Positions 48,233-58,873 of a stretch of 64,000 bases of DNA are shown here, in pieces. The stretch comes from Takakia lepidozioides (lineage: Eukaryota; Streptophyta; Takakiopsida; Takakiales; Takakiaceae). The stretch is taken from assembly GCA_030704615.1 (NCBI GenBank), contig CM060732.1, positions 69,919,053-69,983,052 of the forward strand, in the 5' to 3' direction. The notes below the pieces were generated by a model. It saw only the letters and a list, made by a program, of their open reading frames with translations, was not told where the DNA came from and made no database searches. Position numbers and translations under genes: made by a program. Each line of letters opens with the position of its first letter. Positions within the stretch are counted from its first letter, which is position 1.

Positions 48233-49681
48233 CCCCCCTTAGCTGGTGATTAGGTCCCTCTAACACCGGATAGCTGACAAATATCCATCCCAATAAGATC
48301 ATCACGTGGTCATCAATCGCCCAAGTCCCAGTATCTGAAGGCAATAGATCAAGAGGCCGGGTGCAAAAGTAGCCCCATCGTTTTCGCCTTCCTGCAATCC
48401 ATGGCTTCAATTGGGTGTCCATGGCATTGAACTCCCGTTAGCTAGACCTTGGTCCACTTGTCAACCTCACCACTGTCATGCCCCACTACCTCTATCCAAG
48501 GCATCATGGACACAATCATTCTCCACTAGGAACCTCCTCAAGTGGCGGTGTCAAGCATCCCATGTGCCACCCCCTTGAGCATTTGTCACACACCAACATG
48601 GTCGCGGCACCACCAGCATGCCCACATAGCATGTAACGCAACCCTGCAGGTACCACTGCAAGGTTGTGAACTATCCTCCCATCCACATGTGGAAGGTGAC
48701 ATGGCGCACAATTGCACATATGGTCCTTCCATACTATGCTATCTCGACCCTCCAGAATCAACACTCATGAAGGCAACACCTCCCGGACCCTTAGAATCAT
48801 ACGACCTGTTGTGACATCCAAGGTCGTAGGCGCTGTCTGCTGCAGATACACATAGTCCCCAGGATGGAAACACCGAACACCTGGCCGATATCCTCCTCCA
48901 CGTATAGTGTCATACCTCAATGTGTCTCGGTGTTGGGCAATAGCAAGGTTCTCAAAAGCCATAGGCATGACTATCTTGAACAACTTTGCCCGCTGGGCAC
49001 ATGCTTGTGTCCACACATCCGGATTATCAAGGTTGAGGACTACTGCAATCTCCCTGCGAATAGATGCAGGCAAATCTGGCTCTCGGCCAAAAAGAAAGAA
49101 ATAAGGCGAGAACGAGGCAAGTGATGCTTGCTTGCTAAACCTGTAGCCCATGGCCAACCAAGATAGCTGAAGGTCCCAATCTCCCAAGTGTCCCTTCTAC
49201 AAGCCATACTTGCGTAAGCCTCGTTTGACTGTCTGCACAACCCTCTCGCCCAAGCCATCAGCCTCGGGATGATCCCGAGAAGTAGTGCGGTGATCTATCA
49301 AGGCTTGCTCACACAAAGCCTGAAACTCCCCCAAAAACTCTCTCCCCTGGTCCGTGAGTACCTCAGTTGGAGCACCAAATTGGCTAAGCACTCGATCTAA
49401 GAATGCATACGCAGCCCCCTCACTTGCCTTGTCAGGCAATGCCACCAGTTCAATCCATTTGGAGAAATGTTCCACCATCACCAGCACATACTTGTTATGG
49501 CGAATCGTCAGTGGCAATGGACCTGCGAAGTCAAGACTCCAACGATAACCCAAACCCATAATGGGTAAAGGATGCAATTGTGGAGTATGGGCGTTGAAAG
49601 AAGCCCGCACTCTATCACATACCATGCACCTTGCCACTAACTATTGCACATCCGTGTGCATGCCCCGCCACCAATACTGCC
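48219..49681 (-). pseudogene. Outer gypsy element: integrase core, C-terminal domain and PHD-like finger
   Basis: On minus from 49,681, after interruption by the inner element, the frame continues the zinc-binding domain (YWWRGMHTDVQ, TAG at 49,643-49,641, then ARCMVCD). The core has SLDFAGP, VLTDQGREF and DGLGERVVQ for the acidic triad. A shift near 49,190 leads to SFSPYFFLFGREPDLP, then FHPGDYVYL. At 48,600-48,500 there is a PHD-like finger: CGHAGG, CDKCSRGWHMGC, TPPLEEVPSGE, then after a TGA, LCP-x-C. The first Cys is Tyr here. Such a reader domain could tether integration to histone tails (inference). TGA codons replace probable Trp codons, so the copy is dead. Confidence 0.75.
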
Positions 49682-50536
49682 TGTTAGGAGGCAGTCTGGG
49701 ACTTAGGCATTTTTATGGGTTCTGTGGAGTTGGACTTGGACACTTCTATGGGTTCTGAGGGGTACCCTTAATTTTTTAAGACAACCCGTCACAGCCATAC
49801 ATAGCCCGTCACAGCCAGTCACAGCTCGACACAGTCACAGCCCGTCACAGCCATACACAATCAGTCACAGCCCGAAACAGCCCGAAACAGCCGTCACAGT
49901 CTGACACAGCTGTCACAGTCGTAGGGAACGGTTATCATGACAGGGAACGACTGTGGGGAACAACATCTGCCGGGGAACATGTAATTCACGGAGGACGGTT
50001 AGTGAAGGAAAACGGTTAGAACAGGGGGGGAGGGATAAAGCGGGCAGCGGAGACGAGAGGGGGGCACTTCTTGGGGGAGACTTCGGACATCACTGGGGGA
50101 AAGGAGGAGAGAGCGTATCTCTGAGCAGAAAGATGGAGAGCACGGAGTAGGAGGAGGATCTGTTGATGCTTAATGATAGCAAGCAGTAGAATTATAATGT
50201 AGAGCAGATTAGAGACTCCAGGACTTTAGCCTGATACTTGATAGATATTAATCTGATACATACTTCATACTCACAGTGTGTAGAGGGATCTGAGTGAAGC
50301 TGTGGAATGAATGGATGAGTTGATGGAACAAACTGATACTTAATTACCAGCAGTAAGGTAACTAGCTAACATGAATGCGGGAAGGAAAACAAATAGGAAA
50401 CACCCCCATGATACACTAGTTGTAGGTCATGACTGATTGTTCTGAGCGGGCTGAGTACTTAGAGATTTCCAACTCTTCTATCTTGGAGTTTCCGCCTCGG
50501 ATAGCGAAGGGATGGGTGAGTAAAAGCCGTGCGACA
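49682..50536 (+). repeat. 5' LTR of the inner element
   Basis: 855 bases, TG...CA. It includes a CACAGCC-rich tract (about 49,791-49,920) about 40 bases longer than in the 3' LTR. AGTAGGAGGAGG and TGATACTTGATAGATATTAATC regions are identical or nearly so between LTRs. Confidence 0.92.
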
Positions 50537-50556
50537 TTTGGCGACCATACTGGGGA
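50537..50556 (+). other. Primer-binding site region
   Basis: TTTGGCGACCATACTGGGGA begins directly after the LTR. The TGGCGAC...CTGGGGA form is common in plant gypsy elements; the exact primer tRNA was not determined. Confidence 0.6.
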
Positions 50557-50559
50557 ACT

Positions 50560-51124
50560 GGGTCATGAACAACCAGATGTGACAGGCATATGGTGGGATC
50601 ATGGTGGTTGGAGAATTAAAGAATTTGATGTGAATCAAATTCCTTGTGAAACTGAGAAGGAAAGATTGTCCAAACGATTCTTCCAGAGGTTTTTGGAATT
50701 GCCAGACGGTTGTAAAGAAAACATTCTTAAGAGAGTGCATGATGCTGAACCTGAGTGGGGTCTGGAGAAATGAGTGATAAAGATTTATCAGGTGGCCTGT
50801 AGAGGAAGAGCACGTTGGTTACCAACATTGGTATATGTGATAGCATTGCTATCCATTAAGCAAGTAGAGTTTGAAGGCTGGGAGGAAAGAAAAGTGAATG
50901 TTTATACTCATATGCATGAAGAGCTTGTACTGGTAAAGAATTGGATTCCAAAGGATATTTTGTGGATCAAACTCACACCAAGAACAGCTTTCCAGACTTG
51001 TTTGCCATATGGTTATATGGTAACGGAGACTTCAAGTATAGCCAAGGGTGCATTGAAGCTTGAAAGAAACCCAGGCATATACGAGAGATATTACAGAAGA
51101 GAGTTTTGGTTATTGCCACATTAA
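50560..51124 (+). pseudogene. Pre-gag open frame of unknown function
   Basis: One frame runs from inside the LTR to 51,124, with TGA at 50,771-50,773. It contains WWDHGGWRIKEFD, FLELPDGCKENIL, KVNVYTHMHEELVL and GYMVTETSSIAKGAL. It was not recognised. It could be an N-terminal Gag extension or a leader protein. Confidence 0.45.
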
Positions 51125-51146
51125 AAAGAAATGAAAGACATGGGAC

Positions 51147-52028
51147 ATGAGTGATGAAAGAGAAGCTAGACGCCAGAGATATTCAGCAAAAAGAGAAAGC
51201 TATCTGAAAGCTAATTATCCATATCTGTGGGAGAGAGGAATAGACATTGGGGAATCATCTGGACCTCTCACACCATTGAGATCAGGGAATACATCACCTA
51301 TACCAGAGGAGCTAGAGTTGGATACCACACCTTCTTTTTCTTTGCAAGAAAGATTAAGGGACTTGGCAGAGGAAGAAGATCAACCACGAGGTGGAAGATC
51401 TGAGGTACATCCCTGGATAAAAGATTTGGCAGAAATCTTTGATAAGAGTTGGCATAGAACACCAAGAGCAGGAACTCCAGTTTCGGGAGCAGAAGAGGAG
51501 GATGCAGAACCAGCGGAGAGTTCAAACTCTCCAACATTATTACAAAATAGTTACATGAGTGAAGAAGAAGAAAACCAAGGGCAGAACTTGGAGGATGAAA
51601 ACAGAGAGAAGAAATTGGAAGAGGAAGAATATGAAGAAGTAGACCCAGCAGCTGAGGTTGAGACTACAACCAGGACATCCCAACCCGTTGGACCTGGATC
51701 AAGTGGAGCACTTGGATCACAGGCCAACGAAGGTGTCGGCTCAGAGGGATCAGGCGGAAGACCTGGATCTGGCTCTTGGGGGACAGGGAGTGTGGAAAGT
51801 AGTGCAACTGAGGCTGGGAATACTGTGAATATAGAAAGGCCAGGAACAGGAAGGGTTCAGGGGCCAGTAATTGGTGGAAGAACCACCACAAATACTACAG
51901 GTCCACAAGGACCAGCATCAGCCAAAAGGCCAACAACTGTCAAGGGGCAGAGTGTAGGGTTGCAGATGGCGTTACAACCAACACGGGCTAAACCACCTTT
52001 TTCCGATATATTCAGGGAAAGGGGATCC
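51147..52028 (+). pseudogene. Gag N-terminal part (acidic/Pro-Gly-rich), frameshifted from the capsid
   Basis: Start MSDEREARRQRYS; Glu-rich middle and Gly/Ser/Thr-rich tail. It ends at TGA 52,029-52,031 because of a 1-base shift near 52,015. In the next frame GDPDVHISQFEHMC continues as the capsid. The original Gag therefore probably covered 51,147 to at least 53,100. Confidence 0.65.
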
Positions 52029-52056
52029 TGATGTACACATTAGTCAATTTGAGCAT

Positions 52057-53766
52057 ATGTGTATAGTGAACAATGAGAATGGCGATGATGCCAAGATGAG
52101 ACTGTTTCCGTGTTCACTTATAAAGAAAGCCAGTGAATGGTATGCAAGATTCCCTGATAATCATTTCCTAACCTGGAATGGCTTGAGTACAGCGTTCCGA
52201 AATAGGTTCAGGACCAGTAGAACTGAGGATGAAGTGTATGGGAGTTTACAGCAGTTGAAGCAGAAGAAGCATGAAACTGTTGAAGAGTATATGGAGAAAA
52301 TGGAGTTGATGATGAAAAAGTTGGCTGCTATACCAGCACCAGGATTGCAGAAGGCTTGGTTTGTGAATGGACTAAGGCCAGAGCTGCAAAAGAAAGTAGA
52401 CATGTTACCCCACAATACAGTGGAGGAGGCATTTGAAACAGCAAACAAAATTGAGCAGTTGGGAATGCTCAGGAAGGAGAAAAGAGATGAAGAGGACTCT
52501 GAGGATGAGTCAGAAGAAGAAGAGGAGATGGAGCATAAGAAGAAGAGTAAAAAGAAGGAAAAGATGAAGAGGGAAAATTATGAGAAGAGATTAGAAGAAA
52601 TCTCAAAAAAATATGTCACAGAGGCTGCAACACATTGGAGGAAGGGTGTTTGGTGTGCAAAATGCCAGAATGAAGGCCACACCACTACTGAATGCCACAT
52701 GAAGGAGAAACACTGCACTATCTGTAAAATGGATAACCATTCTACAGAGAATTGTTACTACAACAGAAGAACAGCAGTAAGAGAGCCTAGGCAAGTAAGG
52801 GTGCATCAAGTGCAACCCCAGCCAAGAAGAAACAATGATCAAGACCACTATGGTAGGACAGGTGGTTATAACAATGGCATGGAAAGGAGAGGTAATCCAA
52901 GAGGGAATTACCAGCCAGGGAATCAAGATTACAGAAATAATCCCAGAGCAGACCAAGGGCGAGGACCCAATGGAGAAGAACTGTGTTACTATTGTAATCA
53001 GACAGGACATCGTAAGGCGGCTTGTCCATTCTGGATCAGACACCAGAATGAGATGAGAGCTCCTGGGAATGAGGGGCCAGTAGTGGCAGCCCACATGGTT
53101 AGGCCATGTATTGTACCGGAAGTGAGTACAATGATAGTAACAAGAAGCAGAGCCAAATTAGTACCTCCAGTGGAAGATGAAGTTGATGATAATGAAGGTG
53201 GCAGTGATGTGCCTGAAGATGATGAGGCTTGGAGAGATGAGAAGGAATTGCACAAGGAAGTGGCGGATACCATACGGGAAATGCAGAAGAGTACTGATAT
53301 TCCCATGGTAGACTCCTCAGACTCTGAAGGAGAAGAAGAAGTCAGTGAGGAAGAAGGAAAGAGGGAAGTTGCAAAAGTGCAGAGTAAGGAAGGGACATTG
53401 GCTGAAGTGATATGCCAGTCCAAAGTGGAAATTACCATTGGACAGCTATTAGCTGTGGCACCTTATTGTAGACACAGGCTGTATCAAGCAATCAACAGGA
53501 TTGCCCAATTGACAGAGAACACAGACCTGAACAACAAGGTGACCAGTTATAATGTGAGGCCAGAAGGGCAAGAAATAGTCATGGATTTTGATGATTCTAT
53601 GCCAGTTATCCAGTTGAGAATTGGAAGCACAGAGCTGGCAGATGTACTGATAGATGGAGGCTCTGGTGTGAATATCATGACAGACCAATTGAGACAGAAG
53701 CTAGGTCTAAACAACATGAAACCAGCCCCATTTACAGTAACCATGGTAGACCAAAGGAGTGTATAG
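52057..53766 (+). pseudogene. Gag capsid, zinc knuckles and start of protease
   Basis: Retrotrans_gag-like helical region (KKASEWYARFPDN, KKHETVEEYMEKM). Three CCHC knuckles follow: CAKCQNEGHTTTEC (about 52,654), CTICKMDNHSTENC (about 52,711) and CYYCNQTGHRKAAC (about 52,984). A second acidic region precedes an aspartic protease signature VLIDGGSGVNIM (about 53,645). TAG at 53,764-53,766 interrupts the protease in frame, since the domain continues as PLGLIRGVK and then LLLGRPWL at 53,872. A normal gag-pol boundary would not lie inside the protease, so the stop looks like a mutation. Confidence 0.85.
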
Positions 53767-53769
53767 CCA

Positions 53770-56175
53770 TTGGGATTGATCAGAGGAGTTAAAATCCAGA
53801 TTCAAAAGATGATCTTTAAGATCACAGTAACTGTGTTGAAGATGAATGAAGTCCTGGAAGCTTATTCCTTATTGTTGGGAAGACCATGGCTGAAACAAGC
53901 CAAGGTGTCTCATGATTGGAATTCACAGTTACTGACTGTGCAGGATGGGCCAAACAAGATACAAATCACCACTAAGAAATCTGAAAGACTATCTGCTACA
54001 AGAAGACCAAGAGGGGTCAGAGAGTATGATTGGAAAGAAGGACTGGATGAGGAACAGGAAGCTACCTTGTTTGCTGCACACCCAGAGTGGGAGCAGGTTG
54101 CAGAGATGCGGCTGGAAAGCCTAAGTTGTTTAAGAGGTATCTGCTGTGGTGTAGTGACAGCAAAACCAACTGAAGAGGAAACCAGCAGTTACCCATCACA
54201 TTTCTATGAAGAAAGAGAAGGAGAAATGGAAATCCTAGAGGAACCAGCCACTGTGAGCTTACAGGATGAAGTGGTGACTGGTTGGACAATAACAGCTGAT
54301 GAGCAGGTGAGGGAAGTAAATGTGGGAACAGAGAAGGAACCAAGGATGGTGAAGGTAGGGGCGGATCTAGAGCCAGAATTCTTTGAGGAAGCAAAGAGTC
54401 TGTTCATTAAATACAGAGATGTATTTGCTTGGAGCTATGAGGATCTGAAGGGGATACCACCTGAGATCTGTCAACATAAGATTGAACTGGAACCAGGATC
54501 AATACCAGTTAAACAGGCGAGATACAGGATGAATCCCAACTACGCACAGAAGGTTGGAGAAGAGATCAAGAAGTTGGCTGAGGCTAAGTTTATATACCCA
54601 ATAGAGTATACAACTTGGTTATCACCCATTGTTATAGTTCCCAAGAAGAATGGTAAACTAAGAGTATGTGTGAACTACAAGAAGCTGAATGCTTGTATGA
54701 AGAAAGATCCTTTCCCTTTGCCATTCACAGAAGCAGTATTGGACACTGTGGCAGGTCATGAGATGTACTCATTCATGGATGGCTTCAGTGGTTATAATCA
54801 AGTGCAAGTGGCAGAAGAAGATCAAGGAAAGACAGCTTTCATCACAGACTGGGGTGCTTATGCATACAAAGGCATGCCCTTTGGACTTTGTAATGCACCA
54901 GCAACCTTTCAGAGAGTAATAAGTGAATCTTTTCATGAGTATCTGGATGATTTCATGCAGGTGTTCTTGGATGATTTCAGTGTGTACAGCTCTAAGAATG
55001 AGCACTTGCATAAATTGGAGTTATGTCTGGCCAGATGCAGGATGAGAGGTCTGGGCTTGAATCCAGAGAAGTGTACTTTCTGTGTGAACTCAGGGGTGCT
55101 TCTGGGACACATTGTGTGTAAGAAGGGACTTCTTGTGGATCCCAGGAAGACAGAGTCCATTAAAGCCTCTCCACCACCAGTGAATGTTAAGAGTTTAAGG
55201 AGATTCCTTGGGCAAACCAGTTATTACAGAAGATTTGTCAAAAGGTATGCACAAATAGCAGCACCATTGAGCAAGCTTCTGAAGAAAGATGCAGTGTTTG
55301 CATGGACAGCTGAATGTCAACAGGCGTTTGAGGAACTTACATTGTCAGTAACAACTACACCTGTGCTGATTAACCCTCACTGGCATGTAGTATTTCATGT
55401 TCACTACGATGCATCAGGAGAAGCGTTGGGAGCGGTGTTAGCCCAGAATGTTACAGGAAATATAGATTCACCTGTGTACTATGCTAGCAGGTTGATGAAC
55501 AGTGCTGAAAGGAACTATAGCACAACTGAAAGAGAAGCACTGGCAATGATATATGCAGTCAAGAAATTCCGGCATTACCTATTGGGAAGAAAGTTTATGT
55601 TTTATGTGGATCACCAGGCTCTGATATATCTGGTGAACAAACCTTTGATAAGTGGAAGGATAGCGAGGTGGTTAATAATCTTGCATGAGTTTGAGTTCGA
55701 AGTTATTTACAAGCCTGGCCGTTTGCATCTTGTGGCAGATCATTTGTCACGACTAACAACAGGAGAGGCCGCCACAGGAGTGGACGATCAGTTACCTGAT
55801 GCGAGTTTATTTGTAATGGAGGTGCAAGGAAGTGCAGATGAATGGTTAGATTGGCAGTGGCCAATCAGATACTACCTTACTCATGGTCAATGCCCACCTA
55901 GTTATGGTAAGGAGCAGAGGAAGAGAATCGCTATCAAAGCTTTACCTTATACTATGGTAGGAAGCAGAATGTATAAGCTAGGACCCGATGGAGTACTAAA
56001 ACGATGCTTGTACCACCATGAAGTAAATAAAGTTTTGGAGGAAGTTCATAAAGGAGTGGCTGGAGGTCATTTTGGAGAAGAGACTACCAGTAGAAAGATA
56101 CTACTCGCAGGTTACTGGTGGCCTACTTTATTCAAAGATGTACACAAGTATTGTCAAAGTTGTGATGAATGTTAG
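53770..56175 (+). pseudogene. Pol: rest of protease, reverse transcriptase, RNase H, integrase zinc-binding
   Basis: Order: protease end (LLLGRPWLKQ), RT from QARYRMNPNYAQ through MDGFSGYNQ, MPFGLCNAPATFQR, the catalytic VFLDDFSVY, then LGHIVCKKG. RNase H follows: VHYDASGEALGAVL, TEREALAMIYAV, YVDHQALIYL, VADHLSRL. The integrase HHCC domain (HKGVAGGHF, CQSCDEC) ends at TAG 56,173-56,175, in frame with the core. Family members have Gln after CDEC, so the TAG is probably from CAG. The DNA-synthesis motifs themselves are complete. Confidence 0.9.
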
Positions 56176-56187
56176 AGGCTAGGACCT

Positions 56188-56757
56188 TTGCAGAGATCTG
56201 GAAGGATGGCCTTGCATCCTACAATGCCTACGGAACCATTTCAGAAATGGGGACTAGACTTTGTTGGACCGATTAACCCACCAGCCAAGAATACACGAAA
56301 CAGGTACATAATTACAGCCACTGATTATACTACGAAGTGGGTGGAAGCTAAAGCTTTGAGGGACAACACAGCCAAGTCCACAACAAGGTTCCTGTATGAG
56401 AACATACTTACACGATTTGGCTGTCCCATGGAATTTATCAGTGATCAGGGAAGTCACTTCATTAATGAGACCATTGAATTATTGACTAAAGAGTTCATGA
56501 TTGTGCATAGGAAGAGTACAACGTATTACCCACAGGGTAATGGGCAGGCAGAGGCTACCAACAAAATACTATGTACTATCTTGGCTAAGATAGTCAATGC
56601 AAACAGAACGGATTGGGATACAAAGCTGCTGACAGCCTTGTGGTCATACAAGACATCATATAAAGTCACCACTAAGTATACACCATTCCAATTAGTTTAT
56701 GGTATGGAAGCCTTACTTCCAGTGGAATTCTTGTTACCTACCATGAGAATGGAATAG
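56188..56757 (+). pseudogene. Integrase catalytic core
   Basis: GLDFVGPI (Asp), EFISDQGSHF (Asp) and YPQGNGQAEATNK (Glu) form the DDE triad. The frame is the same as upstream and downstream, bounded by TAG at 56,173 and 56,755. FQLVYGMEALLPVEF marks the end of the core. Confidence 0.9.
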
Positions 56758-56766
56758 GGAAAGAGA

Positions 56767-57573
56767 ATGGAATTGCAAGATTCCATTAAGGTCAGGAAAC
56801 ATGAATTATACCATGTGGAAGAAGTACGTGCTGATGCAGCTGATAATATGACCAGAATTCAGATGAAGAGGAAGAAACAGTTTGATGAAGGCAAGTTAAA
56901 AACTTTTAAGACGGGAGATTTGGTTCTATGGTTGCAGAAGAAGGGAAAGATTAAAGCTTCTAAGCTTAAATCACCATGGAAAGGACCTTATGTCATACAA
57001 AAGATGTATGATAACAACACGGCCATGTTACAAACCATTAACAAAGAAATGTTGGGAAGAGTCAATGCCAATAAGTTAAAGGGATACAGTGGTATCCATG
57101 ACAAACCATTGCAGCATGATTTGCATGTTGAAACGCAAGAGCAGTCACGGGCTGCGCCAGTGTTACCAACGGAGTATGGAGCACTTGTCGCTAGGCCGAG
57201 CATATATGACCAAGGCGGGCAGAACAAGCGTGACACAGCCTATCACAGCCCATCACGACAAGACACAGCCTATCACAGCCCATCAAGGCGCGACACAGCC
57301 TATCACAGCCCATCACGACGTCACACAACCTATCACAGCCCAACACAGGGTCACACAGCCCATCACAGCCTATCACAGCCCAGCACAGTGTCACACAGTC
57401 GCGCACAGCCTAGCACAGAGCGGCACAGCCTGTCACAGCCTCACACAGCCAATGAGAATTACACAGTCCATAGGATTGGTGACAGGTGGACAAAAGAAAA
57501 CATCAGGGAAATGGCCGGCGGAAGAAAGGGCGGAAGTCAGTTTAAAAGTGGACGTGTGGAAGTCAGGCCGTGA
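56767..57573 (+). CDS. Integrase C-terminal part ending in His-Ser-Pro-Ser repeats
   Basis: It continues the integrase frame after TAG 56,755. FKTGDLVLWLQ and SPWKGPYVIQ are the SH3-like DNA-binding segment. After about 57,220 it enters a CACAGCC tandem repeat translated as DTAYHSPSR units, and stops at 57,573. The +1 frame is also open through this region and leads into the long downstream reading frame. It is a fragment of the original polyprotein rather than a separate gene. Confidence 0.75.
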   Translation: MELQDSIKVRKHELYHVEEVRADAADNMTRIQMKRKKQFDEGKLKTFKTGDLVLWLQKKGKIKASKLKSPWKGPYVIQKMYDNNTAMLQTINKEMLGRVNANKLKGYSGIHDKPLQHDLHVETQEQSRAAPVLPTEYGALVARPSIYDQGGQNKRDTAYHSPSRQDTAYHSPSRRDTAYHSPSRRHTTYHSPTQGHTAHHSLSQPSTVSHSRAQPSTERHSLSQPHTANENYTVHRIGDRWTKENIREMAGGRKGGSQFKSGRVEVRP

Positions 57574-58561
57574 CGCACAGCTGAGAAGGAGCTGCAAGAA
57601 CAAGTGTCATCAAGAAAAAGGACAGGAGTGGCCGTCAAAGCACCTACCTACTACGTCAAAGAGGATGAATGGCGGGCCCATTAATGCATACGGAAAAAGG
57701 GTAACGGAACATACGGCGAGTACAGAAAAACGAATTTCTTGTCACGTGTGTTATCCTAGTGGACAGGCCAGCGGGGAAAATCCACTAAAGAAAATTAATT
57801 CTAAAATCCAGTCACAACGGTTACAGCCAATCATGAAGCAGGAGCAACTTCAAGAAAGTGAAATGGTTCTGAGCGCCAGAGTCGGCGTCGTTCCAGGTAA
57901 CGGGCGTCTTGACGGGACAGACAATCAATGCGATAGTTTTGAAGCTATGAGGGAACTAGCAGATTATACGCTCGCGATACTACTCACGCAGTGGCAAGGA
58001 AACAGAACAACAGAGAGTAACTTTTCTCTTGATCAATGCTTGCAAGCCCCGCAGGTTTACAGGACACTACCCATAGCATTTTGTGGCAATCATACGTTTG
58101 TGCTTTGTGCTCTGCAGGCATTACTTCAGTTGTTACAGCCACAGCCTTACGGTTTCTCTAAAATGAAGAGAGTAAGAGGGATGGAGGACATCAAGGTGAA
58201 AAGCACCACAATCCTGCAGAAACAGACGATTGCGACGCCATACGCGGTGAAGTTACTGACGGAACTGCGATTACAAGGATTGCAAAACAAGGATTGGACA
58301 TTGCACCATCGGAAGTACATGTTAGAATTCTTGCAGAACTTTGACCCAAAGACAGGAGCCACAATGGTGAAGGGAGTTGAATTAGAACTTACTCCCTTAT
58401 ACCTACAGCAACTGTTTTCATTGCCAGCAGGTCAGGTTCATGTGGACGAGCACAGGACTAGATTGCAGATGAAAGATTTGTTTGAAGAAGGGAGTTTCTT
58501 TAAAACTCAAGGCTATGCTTGTACCAAAGCGGTGTACCCAGGGCTCAGGGAGGTGGGCTAG
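57089..58561 (+). CDS. Post-integrase ORF, part 1 (unknown)
   Basis: The 490-codon frame overlaps the integrase tail by about 485 bases in the +1 frame. Its unique part (from about 57,950) reads ELADYTLAILLTQW, IAFCGNHTFVLCALQALLQLL, HHRKYMLEFLQNFDP and LELTPLYLQQLFSLPAGQ. No envelope features such as signal peptide, transmembrane pair or Cys-rich ectodomain are evident. The stop is TAG (58,559) and the same frame continues. The position matches the env-like/extra ORF of Athila and Tat elements, but the protein was not recognised. Confidence 0.55.
   Translation: MVSMTNHCSMICMLKRKSSHGLRQCYQRSMEHLSLGRAYMTKAGRTSVTQPITAHHDKTQPITAHQGATQPITAHHDVTQPITAQHRVTQPITAYHSPAQCHTVAHSLAQSGTACHSLTQPMRITQSIGLVTGGQKKTSGKWPAEERAEVSLKVDVWKSGRDAQLRRSCKNKCHQEKGQEWPSKHLPTTSKRMNGGPINAYGKRVTEHTASTEKRISCHVCYPSGQASGENPLKKINSKIQSQRLQPIMKQEQLQESEMVLSARVGVVPGNGRLDGTDNQCDSFEAMRELADYTLAILLTQWQGNRTTESNFSLDQCLQAPQVYRTLPIAFCGNHTFVLCALQALLQLLQPQPYGFSKMKRVRGMEDIKVKSTTILQKQTIATPYAVKLLTELRLQGLQNKDWTLHHRKYMLEFLQNFDPKTGATMVKGVELELTPLYLQQLFSLPAGQVHVDEHRTRLQMKDLFEEGSFFKTQGYACTKAVYPGLREVG
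57225..57455 (+). repeat. CACAGCC tandem repeat shared between coding region and LTRs
   Basis: CACAGCC(T/C)ATCACAGCCCATCA-type units of about 28-30 bases built from CACAGCC recur about eight times. The same 7-mer tract fills part of each LTR (about 49,791-49,920 and 61,843-61,943). It is open in two frames here. Confidence 0.85.
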
Positions 58562-58564
58562 ATA

Positions 58565-58861
58565 TTGAACGTTCTGTTTGCCATGAAACAGAACCAGCAA
58601 TATTTGAGCAGATCCTTCACAGATGAAATACTCAAAGGCCTGAGAGGAGAAGAGGTAGCATGGGAGAACATCATGTACAACGGACTGGTAGAGGAGATGA
58701 AAAGATTGCAGGGAATTGCCGCTAAATCTCCTATCATAGTATCTGGGCCAGTCATTGCAGAAATCATCCTAGACTCATGCGTACTTGATGCGAGAGAAAG
58801 GAAGGAAATGGGAGTGTTTGAAATAACAACCACTACCATAGAAGAGCAAGGTTGTTCATAG
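58565..58861 (+). CDS. Post-integrase ORF, part 2 (unknown)
   Basis: Same frame as part 1, between TAG 58,559 and TAG 58,859. Contains NVLFAMKQNQQYLS, EEVAWENIMYNGLVEEM and VIAEIILDSCVLDARER. It is best read as a continuation of part 1. Confidence 0.5.
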   Translation: MNVLFAMKQNQQYLSRSFTDEILKGLRGEEVAWENIMYNGLVEEMKRLQGIAAKSPIIVSGPVIAEIILDSCVLDARERKEMGVFEITTTTIEEQGCS

Positions 58862-58873
58862 GGTGAAGGGGGA

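Noticed and set aside
53764-53766. Programmed gag-pol readthrough at TAG
   Set aside because: The codon falls inside the protease domain, and similar TAGs lie inside integrase, so mutation is more likely than a programmed boundary. Family alignment could overturn this.
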